Source of the DNA: Galaxea fascicularis
Taxonomy: Eukaryota; Cnidaria; Anthozoa; Scleractinia; Euphylliidae
DNA length: 64,000 nucleotides
Assembly: GCA_948470475.1 (NCBI GenBank)
Contig: OX419336.1
Location: forward strand, 36,985,372-37,049,371
Direction: 5' to 3'
A model generated the notes under the pieces. The model saw nothing but the letters and a program-made list of their open reading frames with translations, was not told the DNA's origin and searched no databases. Position numbers and translations under genes: made by a program. This document shows, in pieces, positions 12,601-26,800 of this stretch (positions are counted from its first letter, which is position 1; each line of letters opens with the position of its first letter).

Positions 12601-14829
12601 AACAAATGAACTAACAACAGTTCAGAATTTTCTACAGCGCTGAAAAGGGCAAATACATATCATATCTAATTAGTATGTATGATGTCTTAGAAAAGGCAGA
12701 CCGCGCGCTTTTCAATAAAATCTCCAGTATGCCTGGTCACCCTCTGTATCCTTTTCTTCCCAAAACTAAAGAAAAGTTCTGCGCGCCGTATAGTTTCGCA
12801 GAGCCAGCAGCTAAGGGTAAATAACCAGCGTTTAAAGAATAGTTTTATTAGTAGGCTCTATTTTAAATATTAAGTAGCGATTTAATCTTAGGATTGTATT
12901 TAATGTTAATACTGATCTTACTCATTTTGGTTTTGTTTTTCTTTGTGGTAGCTAAGCATGTATTTTTACCCGAACAAATAAAGATTAAAGATAAACTTGC
13001 GTCACAAAACCAATTGCGACTTGGTCGCACGTATTTTACCGCGCTTTGCGTCGGCTACACCTCGTTGCTTCATTAGACTGGCCCAATTTATACTAGAGAC
13101 GGATAATCCGGCTGGACGAATTATCCGTCTGGTCGTTTAATCCGTCCAGTATAAATACGGGACGAACTGTAAAGCACAGTATTAGTTTTTCTCATAGTTC
13201 GTCCCGTTTATACTGGACGGATTACACAAGTCGCGAGAAACTGGTACTTCGTTTATGCGAACACATTTTGTATCCTACTGCTAAGGCCCGTTTCAGATGC
13301 CGTGCTAAAGTCGTGCCGAACTAAATTCAATTTGGCTCGACTGTAGCACGACATTGGCACGACTTGGTTTCAAACGTCGAGCTCAATTAAGTCGAGTTAA
13401 AAGCTGTTGCTGTAAACATGCATCAAACCATAACAAACCGGTTTTGCTGACTTTTAAAATGCATTTATAATTTATGAATTCAGTTCGGCACGGCAATAGC
13501 ACGCCGTTTGAAACCATGCCGTGCCAAAGTCGGGTAGCACGACAGAGCTTGCCGTGCTACACGGCAGAGTCGGACTTAATTCTGAAATGGTTTCAAACGC
13601 CGTGCTACAGCCGTGCCAAAGTCGAACTTAAATAACGAATTTAGTTCGGCACGACTTTAGCACGGCGTTTGAAACGGGCCTAAGAGACCGCTGGCCTTAT
13701 GTAACGAGGTGTTGATTCCAACTAATAAAATTCTTGCCCAAGTTCGTCCAGACGGATTACCCGTCTCTAGTATAAATTGGGCCACTGTTTGCATCTGTTG
13801 TTATAGGTCAGAGTAATTGCTTTGGCTTTGTTTTAAGGACACTCGACTGAAAACCACTCTAACTTGTGAGTAGGATTAACTGTGCGTTATGAACTCTGCG
13901 AGGCTTTGTGGCTATCGACTGAAAGAAACATTGTCAGCTATAAAAATTGAAGTTTAGAACTTGTGTCTGTCTGTTTGCTGATATGTGTACTTTCGACCAA
14001 ACGTAATGAGGGAAAGAAAATGAATGCTTTCCAGACAGTCTGGACTCAGTGATCTTGGTGTAACTGCGGCTTCGTTTCCTTATTACATCGTTGAATAAAG
14101 CAACGGGCGATAACACAGACAATCGTGTAAAAACAATCCTATTTGTAGATTTAGCATGACCTCACCTGTGCAGCTATGGTTTTTTTCTCGTTTGCAAATA
14201 TCACAAGAAGATGAAACAAGGACGAGTGAAGGCGAGCTACAGCCTCGGACGTCTGGCTCTCACTGATCAAAAAAAACATAAAAGAGGGAAAAAATTCAAC
14301 TTCTGTATCTTCAAACTTCAGACTTATTGAAATTACTAGTTTTGAGGTGCCCTTGATGTGGGAAACCATTTCGTTCAATTTGGTTGATTTTCAATAAAGA
14401 TAAATCCAAATGAAGAATGATCGTCGCAGTTGTGATCGCAATTTTTACAATTGCGTAAAGAAGCTGGAAAAAATTCAGAACTGTAAAAATTGCGATCACA
14501 ACTGCGACGATCATTCTTCATTTGATTTCATATCCGCAGTTCACATATGATTTCTTTCATATGCATTATTAAAAGTTTAATTCCGTTGCTAGGCCCTTAC
14601 TCGTTTTGTGCTGAAAACAAGAACTTGCGACTTACAGAATAAATTCTTACAGTAAACAAGACGACAAAGATTAGAAGCAGCAAGGCGCTTCCATAACAGT
14701 AACAAAATTTCGCAGACTTCGTAGAGCAAAATATGATACTTGCCAATACACAGAAATAATCTTATTCCAGTCCATGAGAGGAAACACGAGGCCAAGAAAC
14801 TCAAAACTTTTCCTGCAAACGCCATACAA
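6615..14829 (-). CDS. EPG5: EPG5 coding exons 43-53 (residues 2115-2651, C terminus)
   Basis: Exons in transcript order: 14740-14829, 14166-14258, 12401-12459, 11632-11721, 11385-11448, 10463-10607, 9665-10021, 9141-9273, 8021-8230, 7274-7385, 6615-6875. Exon 49 is the longest here, with [20 protein letters not shown] and [15 protein letters not shown]. Exon 51 has the hallmark [15 protein letters not shown] (human LSSGILGAIGFGRKS). The last exon encodes [20 protein letters not shown] and ends at the TAA in 6615-6617. The exon 43/44 junction has two workable forms, one GT-AG and one GC-AG, discussed under findings. Confidence 0.9.
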
Positions 14830-17800
14830 CTAACAAAGGAGAATAGAAAAAGCAATCACGGGGATCAATTGATACATATATTGTTCAAAAAGTGTGCATG
14901 CCTTCCTGAAATACATTGCAAGAGTAGTGCCAACAATCGAAAGAGAGTGCAAAATTAACAGGGGCACAAAACGACCAATTTGTTGAAAAATGTATTATTA
15001 TACCCCAGTCAATAGCACTAAATGTTATTCAGGCATTTTCAGGTGTTTTTTAATATTGCTGGGAAAAAAATATCTGTTCCTTTTTGCCAACAAGACACAC
15101 AAGATATTTCCCAGCCAGCTAGATAAAATTGGTTGGTTTCCCAGCCAGGTGCAAATTGAGCACCCTGCACAACAACAAAAAAGACAATTTCATATGTCGC
15201 AAGCCAAAATGGGCGTGGCAAAAGGCCTCAAATCAAGCCTTCGCTGGGGGGGGGGGGGGGGGTATACAAAATACTCACAACAATCCACATTTCCCCAGCC
15301 AGCAACACTTACACTGCTACTACACTTCAGTAATTACCAACCGAAACCATCAGCAGAAAGAAATTTCATAACCAACTCCGGGAAAAAACTGATATTTTGC
15401 CAGCCAGCACAATACCTCGGGGGAACAGATAAAGTGAGGAACAGATTCGTTTTGTGCCCCTGAATTAATGGGGACAAAAAATTAAACTAACGTTTTTCAA
15501 ACCATCCGAGGTTATTCTATCCTGTATTTTCGAACGGTCAAAGCCGTGCGTAAAATCAGGTTTGGTTGCACCAAGTCCAGAACTTCTTATATTTCATTCT
15601 TTCCTTGACTACCCTCATCACTCTCGGAAAACTGTTACCAATCGTACTGATACTTCGATCAATCGATCGTACAATTTCTTTTCAGAACCTCGTCAGAAAG
15701 CAAATCGTTCAGTCCCATCATACGCACAAACTTGCAATCAGGATAAAACAAACCTCCTGCATAAGCTCCATGTTGTGAAGTGTAGGTAGGAAACTCTGCC
15801 AGGGAAGAGGAAAGAACTTGGAGCTATACACTCGCAAGACATAATCAGGGACTCCTGGCTTAACTAATGACGCCACGAAGAAACTCCAGAACATGTTCAT
15901 CATCGATGTGCTGCTGTAAGGAGCTACGAATTTAACGGTAAGGGAAATGAGATGACTGCTTGAGCTTTAAAGGGAACCAAAGTGCATACTCCAAGTTATA
16001 GAGTGTTCACATGACGTCAAAGCGGCCATGTTGGATGAGCAAAACAAAGGAACGGCGGCCATGTTGGCAGAGTAAACCAGTCCTCTGGGAATTGAACTCT
16101 ATTTTTATACAAAATCTGGTCACGTGAGCGAACATCGTCTAATAGGTGTCCGTTTCTCAAAACTCTTGAAAACGTATCGGTCCCGAAAAGCTATCTTTGG
16201 TACACAATGTTGAACAACAAGAATTTAAACTTGCCAAATTCCCCACAATTAAGAGATATCTAGGGCTAGTTTGCAAGAGAAATTGCAACCGATGAATAGA
16301 AAACGGACTGAAAACATTCTTTTCGGGCCCGAAAACTTTTCGGTAGCTTTGAGAAACAGGTGCCAGTTCGCAAATAGGCAGCTTCTTGTGTGTTATTCAC
16401 GCATGCGCCTTACCATTTAAATGTGTCTGTAGGCAGCCCAGTGTATCCGTGAACAGTGTCATCATGTCAGACGCTTGTGGAACCTCAGTCTCATTCCAAG
16501 GCGCCACAGGAGCATTGCTGTAGAACAGGCCACGCAAGCAAATTGAAATATAAGTACGCGGAAGCTAACTATTTTATCAAGCGCGTGCTATATGGATTAC
16601 ATCATGATAGCGTAAAAAATTATCATTACTATAGAAACGCCATCAACAATTCATCCTTATAATTAGCCCTACCCTGGAATAGGAGACTCTTGAGAACAAA
16701 TCCACGGTTCAAACACGCCACAGATCAGCGTCCAAAGTTCTGTCAGCACTACAGGAAAGAAAAGATGATGACGACCTATCTAGCAGACTGGCTAAATTCA
16801 TGCCCGCTCGTAATCAGTAGGGTCTAAAACGGAGGGACCTTACCTGCATCTAAACCTTGGCCCCTGTTGGCAAAGACCACGGCAGCTCTTCTGACGACGA
16901 TCTGTTGACACATGAAACCGAGGACAAAGGACAGTTGCTTGATATACGGCCTCCAAATGGTGTAGAGACCACCAGTGACGTGTCCTCCCAGTTCAGCCCT
17001 CTGACCAGTGAAGTACTTGGTGAGCCAATCTAGGGTTTCCAGTACCTGTTAATTTTGAAAGTAATGATGAGTTATTTGTGACTATGGCAAAGAAGAGATT
17101 GTTTGCCCTACTATGGTCGAGTCTAAGGCGTGTTCAAAACAGTCACATGTAATCTCAAAAGTCCCCTTTTTTTCAGATTACCTGTTCATCTCCTAACACT
17201 TCCTTAGATGCGCTTTGTTTTTCATTCTCAGTGGCAGGAACGCAGCCAATGCAGGACAGAAACATGTTCCATACATCAAGGCAAATGGTCCTCTTGCTTG
17301 AACCTGAGAAAAACAGAAACGTTGCATTCTGGATAAAAGAAGTTTCATTCTGGACAGAAAACGTTTCATTCTTAAGAAGTTTGAATGAAGATGTAAGTGA
17401 TCATCACATTTTTAAACACTTGAGCAGTAGCGAAAATGAAGCCTGAAAAAATTAGAGACGTTTGAATGGATTTTGAGCCATGTTTCAAGGTCCATAACTT
17501 GGTCTCTGTTCAACTTAAAAGAATCAAACTTGGTCAAACGACCAAACTCAAAGCTATCGTTCATGTGATGATGTCAATTTATCGATTACTTCAAATTTGA
17601 AACTTGCCCCGATTCCCTTCGCAACTCCGAAATGGCCTATTTGGCCTTCGTCATCGGCTAGAAGCAGAAGCATTTTGTGTATGAGAAGACCCACACTTTT
17701 CACGATATCACAAGCTCTTTATTTGGAAATCACAGACCTATAATCGCACGCTCACATAGTTTAGCAACCAACTCTGACCTCAAAAAGAAGCTCCATTTCT

Positions 17801-20800
17801 TTACCACTATTTGGCAGGCTTAAAATTTACAAAAAGTCATTGCTGAGAAAGGTGTGTTATCAAACAGAATTAGCAAAACAATAAACAGCAGTTCAGGGAC
17901 TTACCCTCACACAGCAGTCTCAATGCATCACTGTATTGTTCCGGAAAGTTGTACATCAGTATAATAGACAAGTGCCGTAAGTAAACCTGAGTGAGTCGAA
18001 ATCAGTAAATGAACAAACGGGTAGTAAAAATAATGGATACGTAAATAATCTGCAACAGCTAGCAAAGTAGACGAAATTCAGACTTAGGTCCCAGCTTGTA
18101 AACTTAGTCCAATGAATATCCTATTTTAAATGGGAAATGAATATGGATTTTGAGAAGGAAGAGTAGTTTTCTCAGTTTAGTTGCATCCGCCCACAGTGAG
18201 GAAGTTTACCCCTCCCAGCCCCATCCTCCTCAGTATCATCTGCCCCACGGACTCCATGTGGAATAAGCAGCGCATAAAGTATGAAGATCGTATCAAAGTA
18301 AACTCACATCCAGGATTGTCCTCTTGTCGTTAGCCGGTTCATAACCCACACTGCTTAACGCCTCAAACACAGCAGACGTTAACGAAGATCGCTCCATTAA
18401 ATTGCTGCTTGGTGACGACAGCCATTTGGGCAAGTCAAACTGTACAAGGATACACACAAGTTAAAACATTCTTAGGAACGTATTGGGAAAATTAAAATGA
18501 ATATGTAACAAATTTTAAAGGAGAATTTGTAAAATTGGGCCTTGTGGAATCTGCAGCGGAAAAATCATGGATCAAGATCAGTCAATACCTGGGCAACTGT
18601 GCACCTCTCCCTCCCCTCCCCTAACCCAATTAATATTAGGGAACTTAAGCACCGGCTTTTTTGAGCGACGGACGGCAACCGGAAGTCAGGTGTTTTCTCT
18701 TTTGACTTGCCTTCACGCTACCACATTTGTATTACTAAGTGTCTTTACTCTTACAGAGACGTAATTTACTTGACAATTTGTGCAAAACCACTACCCATGA
18801 ATGCGAAACGTCCACTTCCGGTAGCCGTCTGTTGCTTAAAAACGCCTTTGCTTAAAGCGCTCATAACGGAAAAAAAATAATTTTGTTATATGAATCTAGA
18901 CATCACCCAGTAAACGTATGCGAAAACGTTTTTCGATTCGACGCGAATTTTTAATGACCTTTTTTTGCGGTCGTCTCGCCCGGGTGATAGAGGGCGATAT
19001 CTTTCCAGCATCTTTCCGGCATTTTCGGCGAGCGGGTAGGAAGAATGCGACTTATTTTCTAGTGAGATGAGAGCAAGACTTACGTCACGTTTTCCTGAAC
19101 ATACGTCACATCTCCTGCCGAACCGAGAGGAGACTAATGAGAATGGTGGACCAAAATGGCGGCAAATTTGAAAAAGTTATCAAAAATTCGCGTTCTGTTC
19201 CAATCAAAAAATTTCTACGCAGAAGTTCATTGGGTGATGTCTAGATTCATTTAAGAAATAAAAAAAATCGTTATGGGCCCTTTAGGCTACCTCATGTCTT
19301 GATCTTTAATTCTTACTGGTTATTTGTTACCAGCAACATTTTCCCTCGCTTTTCATAGTCCAAATTTTATCGAATGTTTGCTTAACTAAACAACCTTTCC
19401 GGCCATTTACATCTTACACTTATTTACGCGGTGAACTTCACAGCTGCGTCATGTGTACCCAAAAGCTGACTGAAGTCTTGGGGCAGATATTGCACCATTA
19501 ATTAAGTTTCCTTTTATTCAATTGTTCAGATCTCCAGTATCGTTCCTAGTGATCCTCTGTTACAGGCTTCGCGAACAGAAATGTTTCTGAGTGAAGTTAC
19601 AAGAAATCTAAATAGAGTTACAGGAGAATTCATGTTAAGCTTGGTGGGACGAAATAAATGCACCATCATCAAACGCAAAGGATAGCTCGCGCCGAGTTTT
19701 ACGAATGTCAAATACGTGAACTCAGTTACCTTAGTAAGCAAAGAGAAGACAAGATCGCCATCAGCTGATTCCAGGATCCTGCGGTACATGGTTGTGAACG
19801 ATTCAGGGTTATCGTTGGGACTGAAAAACGGGACAGACAACATGGACACTGAAGAATGCTCCAAGATGGCGGACAACAGCTGCTCCGTTTGGGTGGGATT
19901 GTTCATTATAAACGTCTGAAAAAGAAAGAACAATCTTGAGGAACGACAACACCTAGCTACTTTCAGAATGATTAGGATTTCTGGAAGACTGGAATGTTGG
20001 CAGCAGTTTTTTTTTGTGCATGCATTGCCATCATCGCTTACTGACCTTTCCAAGTATCTCCACACAGGAAGTGAAGAATTGCATGGTTGGCTGGTAATTC
20101 ATCACACTGTCATCCATTGCTCCACTAACTTGATAAAACAATGAAGTACCAATGTCACTGATAATTTCTGAAAAAAAAAAAAGGACAGCAAAAGAGGTTC
20201 AGTCAGGAAGATTTACACGCCACACCCAACACGCATCACTATACACATGATCGGGCCCGTAGCAGAGGGAAAGGAGGGAGGGGCTTGTGTCTGATGAATT
20301 CATCAGGCAGTCACCAACTTGCATACTAAGTTATTCATTACAGTACCTTGTATTCTCCTCTCTGTTGTTGCTTTAGATTTGTTGACCAAAGAACTGAAAC
20401 AGAAATCAAAATCAGCTGTGATACGTCCAGTTGTTTTATTCAATTTAAGTAAAATGGAAAACAACTAAACTTTTACTGATATCCTTTGACTGAAATTGAG
20501 AAACCAAACCTTCTACAAACATTGCTGAGCAGAAATTGTCAAAACAGTGACGCTTTTTTTCAATGAAATCCTTTCTCTACCAGCAGATAAATGTACACTG
20601 CATAACTAGTTATAGCATCTCAGCAAATAGGCAATACTCAGAAGACAAACAAGCAAGTCGTTAGTTTAAAAATTTTTAAGAAAGCTCAAGATCTAAGAAA
20701 GGTACACAGAACAATCACGTGAAAGCTTTTTACCAATCACGTGATCGTACTCTAACGGATCAGTGACACTCACGTGATAATACTCTCAATATAGGCAGCT

Positions 20801-23800
20801 CCTTCGCACAGTTTTGAAGAGCACGGCTGGATGAAGTTTTGAACAACTTGTTCCTGCTCACGGCGATTGTCGGCAACCTTTCTTATAATAACGTCATTCG
20901 CGCGTTTGGCCAGGTACTGTAAAGAAGCAACAAATCCGAGAAATGCATTTCAACCAGAACCGTCTAAAGAAATACTTTTAATTGAACCGAGTGCCACTTC
21001 AGAACGGATTTAAAAAAAAATAGGTCCGCAATGCGTACATGTGTGGCTTACTAGACCACGTGACAGGCGCTCGAAACTCGTGGACAAATAAATAAATCTG
21101 ATCGTGCCATAATGTGGCTACACTCTTCGTGTAAGCCACACAAAAACTGTTTCAGAAATACTTAGCACTTTGAATCTGTTCGATTTTCACAGAAACAAGC
21201 AAATCACTTAAGGTTGGACTTCATTTGCATTCACACAAAGCAGGCAAGAGCAGACCTTACCCTGAGAGTGAGCGTGGCAGGGCCTCTGCATTGATTCCCT
21301 TCCTTGAAAAACTTGCTGCGGCAAGGAACCTGAACAACAACCTGTAGATAGGGAAGCAGAGAATGTTAAACAGAAAGACCAAGTAACTGAGACTCTTGGT
21401 TTGAGAGAAAGACGCTCAAGGTTCGTATACATCACCATTGTCATCAACATTGCCGTAACCATCAAAATTATCGCCGACAACACCGACAACACCATGAGCC
21501 AAGCCGCCATCAATGGCATCACCAAGACTACCAACACCATCACCATCCTCAACACCACCATCGACATCACTGCTAACACCAACATCATCACCACAACCAT
21601 CACCTGTTCATATTCATCACCACCACCACCATCACTATCACCATCAATATCACCTTCAGCACCATCATCATCATCATCATCATCAACACCAACACAAGCA
21701 GCATCAACTTCACCACCATTGGAACCTCATCCCATCTCAATTACAATCACCATTAGTCCATTACCATTCCTTATCATCACCGTCTCCTCTTCAAACATAA
21801 AACACAGTGAACCCATTATTAGACTTAACTCCAAGGAATACAAAAAAGCACCTATTTGAGACCCTCCCAGACTCAGTCACACACCACACCCAAGCTCTTG
21901 GCTAGTTACCACTCAACTGGGCAGCCTCTTCAAGCTGGTTTTCCCAATCCATGAATTCGTGAGCAATATAACAGCTCACCTGACTCATCTCGTTTGAGTA
22001 CATTTTAGGAAGAAGCTCAATGTATTCAATGTCCAGTGAAACATGCTGTCCGACTTGACCACAAAACTTTCTGCAAAGAGGAAGAATAGAAATAGACAGT
22101 AAAAGGAAAGTAGATTAATCGTCTACAATTTATATTTGCACAGATCGATGGAACATCAGGCGACACTCTGCAAAACTGACGAGCGTAATTGTTTTATTAT
22201 TTAACACAATGAGGTTAATAAGGAAAAGATGAAAAAGCCGCCACACGAAATTACGAATATCGCAGGGTATCTGTCACAGCGTCGAGTACGCAAGACGAAC
22301 ATCGAGTACAACATACCCATGTTTAAAAAGTGTTCCATTGTGATGAATAACAACGGATATTACGTTTCAGTATCGGGCGATTTTCCACGCGATTTCGCAG
22401 TATGCGCGACTAATGTTAAATGCACTATGGCTATATTTTCAAAAACATATTCGGACACGGTGACAAAGTGCTAAGTAATAACTGGAGTATCTCTTGAAAA
22501 CGAGTTAATCTTAATAGTCTGGTATCCTGGTAAAATGAGGATACATTAATTCGGGGTTCCATTGTATGTCTTACATCACAACAAAGGACATGTTCGGTAG
22601 GAGTTCAAGCATAGCTATGCCATGACGGACGTTACGCATGAACACACGTCTACCATTTACCAACCTTGCGTGGTGGACAATTCCCTGAATCTGGGTGTAT
22701 ATGATATTCAGCACCTTCTGCTTGTTCATCAGTGTTGTGTCAGTCATGGAGGGAAGGATGGGTGCCAATCGTTTCACAGGGGGAGGGGGTAAGGGTGCAG
22801 GGTGTGTTTTCATTCGCCTGATGATCCTTGAAGCAGCTGATTAAAGTAAACCGACAGATAAGTAAATTAAGTTTCGACCTATCCGTCAATCAATCAATCG
22901 TTCATTATTAAACCCACGGACAATACGTATAGATCTGTTCTACCAGTAGATATCAAATGCTCAGACGGTGAAGTAACCGTTTCCAATAAAAAAAAAAATC
23001 GATAGCCACTCCGACCAGGTACTCTTCTCATTTTAACTGTTCGTGAGTTAGAAAACCAGCGAACCCAATTGTATTGTTTACTGCTATGAATATATTCTTA
23101 CACTTTTTCCGCGTCGTATACCAAGACAACAAGAGTATCTTTTGCGATATGTGGCTAAAATTCCCTCATCACTTAATTCACCCTAACTCACCCACCCTCG
23201 GTGCCTGTCGCAAGTGGTTTATTCCGCACAACGAAGTGATGCATAATATGCCAATGTAGGGACGCCAATGAACCAAATAAAATTTCTAACTTCATATGAA
23301 AGGTTAAGTGCACCTGTTTCAGGACTTCTGTCGCTCCACTGTCCAGTTATTTTTCCATCCATGGGTTTTTTCTGTGGTCCAAGAGCGTGCCTAATCCAGC
23401 AGCGTACAGACTCTGTTATCTCCAAATCGATCTTGTTCACAAAGAGCAAGTCTGTCCAAGGTTCCTGAAAAGACAAAGCAAATGTACAAGGGATTGGGCC
23501 ATCAGAAAAGTGATGGGAGGGGTGGGGAAAAGCCAAAAATTCATGCAAGGAAAAGAGAAAACGAAGAGGGCTCGTTTGGTACTAACACAGCTGCTTACCA
23601 CTTCAGATTTAAGCAGTGTTTCTAGTCTTGCTGGATCATAGGGAGGCGGCAGTGACGGTAAGTAGAGACTGGGGTCATGGAGTCTGGGCTCATCCAACCA
23701 CAGGACAAGAGTTTGATAAAACCTTTTAGGAATAAAAGATAATCACTCAATACGGAATAACCACTCGAATCTCAACCCGTTTACATTTAGGCTATTCAGA

Positions 23801-26800
23801 GACAAAGAGCGAAATTCCGATATAAAAAAGTAGAAAAATAGCTGGTCTTACTTTGGGGGGGGGGGGGAAGAGGGGTCATCCCCCCTCCATTTAATGGTAC
23901 ACTCCGTTCACAAACATGTTGCAGGTCTTACCAAATGAAATGCGGAATGCACCCGAAGTAAAAATGCTACCCACAAACCAATACGAGAATCGTGGTTTAC
24001 ACACATTTTGCTATGCTTAACACACATACCCAGACAGTTTTTCATGCAGGACTTTCGTCTGTTCAAACTGTTTGCTTATTTCATTGTCACCATCTGTCAC
24101 TGCTTCATGATCCGCCCCAGTCTCCACGGATTTGTTCCGATGGTGTTCAGCGGTAGCTTGTAGTCTTTGCTTCATTTTCTTCAGTGTAGAACTGTAGCCT
24201 TGATTTTCAAAGAATCGATAACCAACACCCGAGCGCTCTGCAAGGCTTAAATAGAAAATAAGCTATGTTTTGCTGTGATCTCGAGAGGGCTGTAAACAAG
24301 TAAGAGCAACACGTCTTCAAATCTTCAACAAGAGATGACGCTACATAACCCTTTGATTCCCAGAAGTGATAAGCATATAACTTCTCCTTATAATATCAAA
24401 ACACTGTCCAGTAGACAGGTGATGAGAATAGACAAATGAATCAGCCAGAGGGTGTTATCTTGATATAACCCCAAATTCTCTCAACTTATGTTTAAAGAAA
24501 TGTATGGCAGCAAGAAAGGAGAATTAATGATCAGATCTCGAGAGTTACATGGTTAAAGAGTTGAACACAAAGCATGAAACAACTGCTGCTTTTTTTCATC
24601 ACTTTCTATATCATCCATGTCTTTCAAAGTTCGCTAACACCTTAGCACAAAACCCAAAACAAAGTTTTTACTTAATTCCTCCTATTACTTAGCTCCAAAT
24701 TTGAATGATTGCGAATTTAGCTCAGTCGATTCTATCCTTACACTCGTGAGTTACGTTACACACCCCGTTTGAGTGACAGGTCGCTGAAGGTACAAACTAA
24801 AGAAGCGTTGCCAAATCAGGGGTAGCATTGGATGATCCATATCCGTAACCATGGCTTGACTGGACCAACGGTATATAGCGAGACTAGACAGAACAGGGGA
24901 CCATGATAGCTTCATCTTCTTAACGACTTTCTATAAACAAGAGAGATGTCTGGTTTGAAGTCAATGGCATTCACTGCAGCATAAATCACTTCATCTGAGA
25001 CTACAACAACGGCACAAGATTAATTTCCAAATGAAAGCGTACTCTAGTAACATCAATGACAAACAATTATTTTCCTGAATATTTTCAAACGATGATCCAA
25101 CCTTTAACACTGCATCAACTGTGGCATCTGGCTTTTTTAACAACCTTTTGCTCATCTCTACAGTAAGTCCAATATTCTGCTCCATCTGAGTTTCCATGCA
25201 CAAGACGCAATACGCATAGTAGCTGTAATCTGGTGTGGCCTGCACGTATATAAGCAATGACTACATCTTAAGAAGAGCAACTGATTATAATGCCAAGTAA
25301 TCTTTTTCTTTCCTTTCTCGTCACTGTCATTCTTTGTACTTTTAATGTTCAAACATTAGTTGAGGTTGACGAAAATTTGGTTCTATCTACTGAGTTGAAA
25401 AAACAAATTGTTGCCCGTAAAGAGATTTTATAGAACTGACGTTTCGTGTGCTAGCCCTTCGTCAGAGGTTTCCCTACGCTGCACAAGTCTCATATACTTT
25501 CTTTGCGCTTCCTCGCCATTTTGCTATTCGTAGTTTTTTTTAAATGCATCTGTACTTGCCACGTAACTTTATTTTCATTTTGCTTTCTATAAATAGCAAT
25601 GTGTCAGCGGTCAGTTCAGAATTAGAGGACGGACGGTTTAGAATTTGTTCAAGGCCTTACCACGCAAGATGTAAGATTCTCTCACCTTTACTTCCCAAAG
25701 TACAGGTGGAGTGTTGCTACTTGCGGTCACCCAGGACAAAAGAGAGGCAATGACACCCTGACTTCCAGTTTCTTTGAGAAGCACCTTCAACAATGCAACG
25801 CAAAATACTGATCAATTGCTGACCAAACACCTTGATTAGACGATGAAGAAAATTTAGTGGAGGGTAAAGCATTTGCGTAAAACCCTTGTGTCCCTTATTA
25901 AGAATCTGTTGTTTTGTGGATGAGCCATTGTTGACTGCCATCAATCAAGCAAATTTCAAATGGCGGATTTGAACGTGTTGTTTGACTTGGCGTGTGATCA
26001 TATTTTAGAGCACTTTAAAGTGGAAAACTTGAAAGTTTTGCAACGTCAAGTGTTAGAGAAGCTGGCAAATGGTGAAGATGTGTTCGTTATTCAACCGACT
26101 GGGTCAGCAAAGTCACTAATTTTCCAATCTGCGCCGATGATGTTTGGAATCGTGAGGAAGACGACTTTTAAATCCACTGCTGTTGTTATTTCACCTCTGA
26201 CTTCGCTAATGCAAGATCAAGTGAGATAACATGTTTGGTCTCTGATAACATTTCCGTTGGCCAGTAACGATGCATAAATTAAATTTTGAGTTTATGTCAC
26301 AGACACGATCGGCCGCTCACTCACGCGTCCAGCCGACTCTTCTCGGGGAGGATATTCCGGACCAGAGTGAGCGGTGGAAATCGAGCCTACTTGTTTTACG
26401 GCATTTAGAAAGAAATTTAGAGATGTGGGTACATAATTGGGCATAATTCATGAATTAGATTCGGCACGTGAAGTTCAACGTATAAAACAACTCTCGAGAT
26501 GCGGCAGAAGTCGCATCTGTCGAGTTGAACTGTTTTAGACGTCGAACTTCCCATGAACTTAATTCCCGAATTAGAATCGGCACATGCGAAATGCCACGTT
26601 TAAAACGGGCCTTACACAGTCAATTGAAAGCACCACAAAACTCAGTAGCGCCCAGACAGTGAATTAAATGGTAACATTGCAAATCATCATTTAAAAGTGT
26701 TATTGATAGGCGAAACATTACAGTCAGCGACTACCTTGTAAGCATCCATGAGATGTGTCTGAATTACTGCCACGCCTCCTTCAATCCTCACAGCAATTTT

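Noticed and set aside
14990..15463. 157-codon plus-strand open frame
   Set aside because: It coincides with a TIR element and crosses a G homopolymer and repeated CCAGCCAG words. No domain is recognisable.
15910..15930. Use of the nearest acceptor TTACAG for EPG5 exon 42
   Set aside because: With the phase of exon 41 it gives an immediate in-frame stop; the CGTAG acceptor at 15924-15925 restores the conserved frame.
21208..21859. Several open frames of 95-152 codons, Thr/Ile-, His- or Met/Val-rich
   Set aside because: They are generated by the triplet low-complexity tract in an EPG5 intron.
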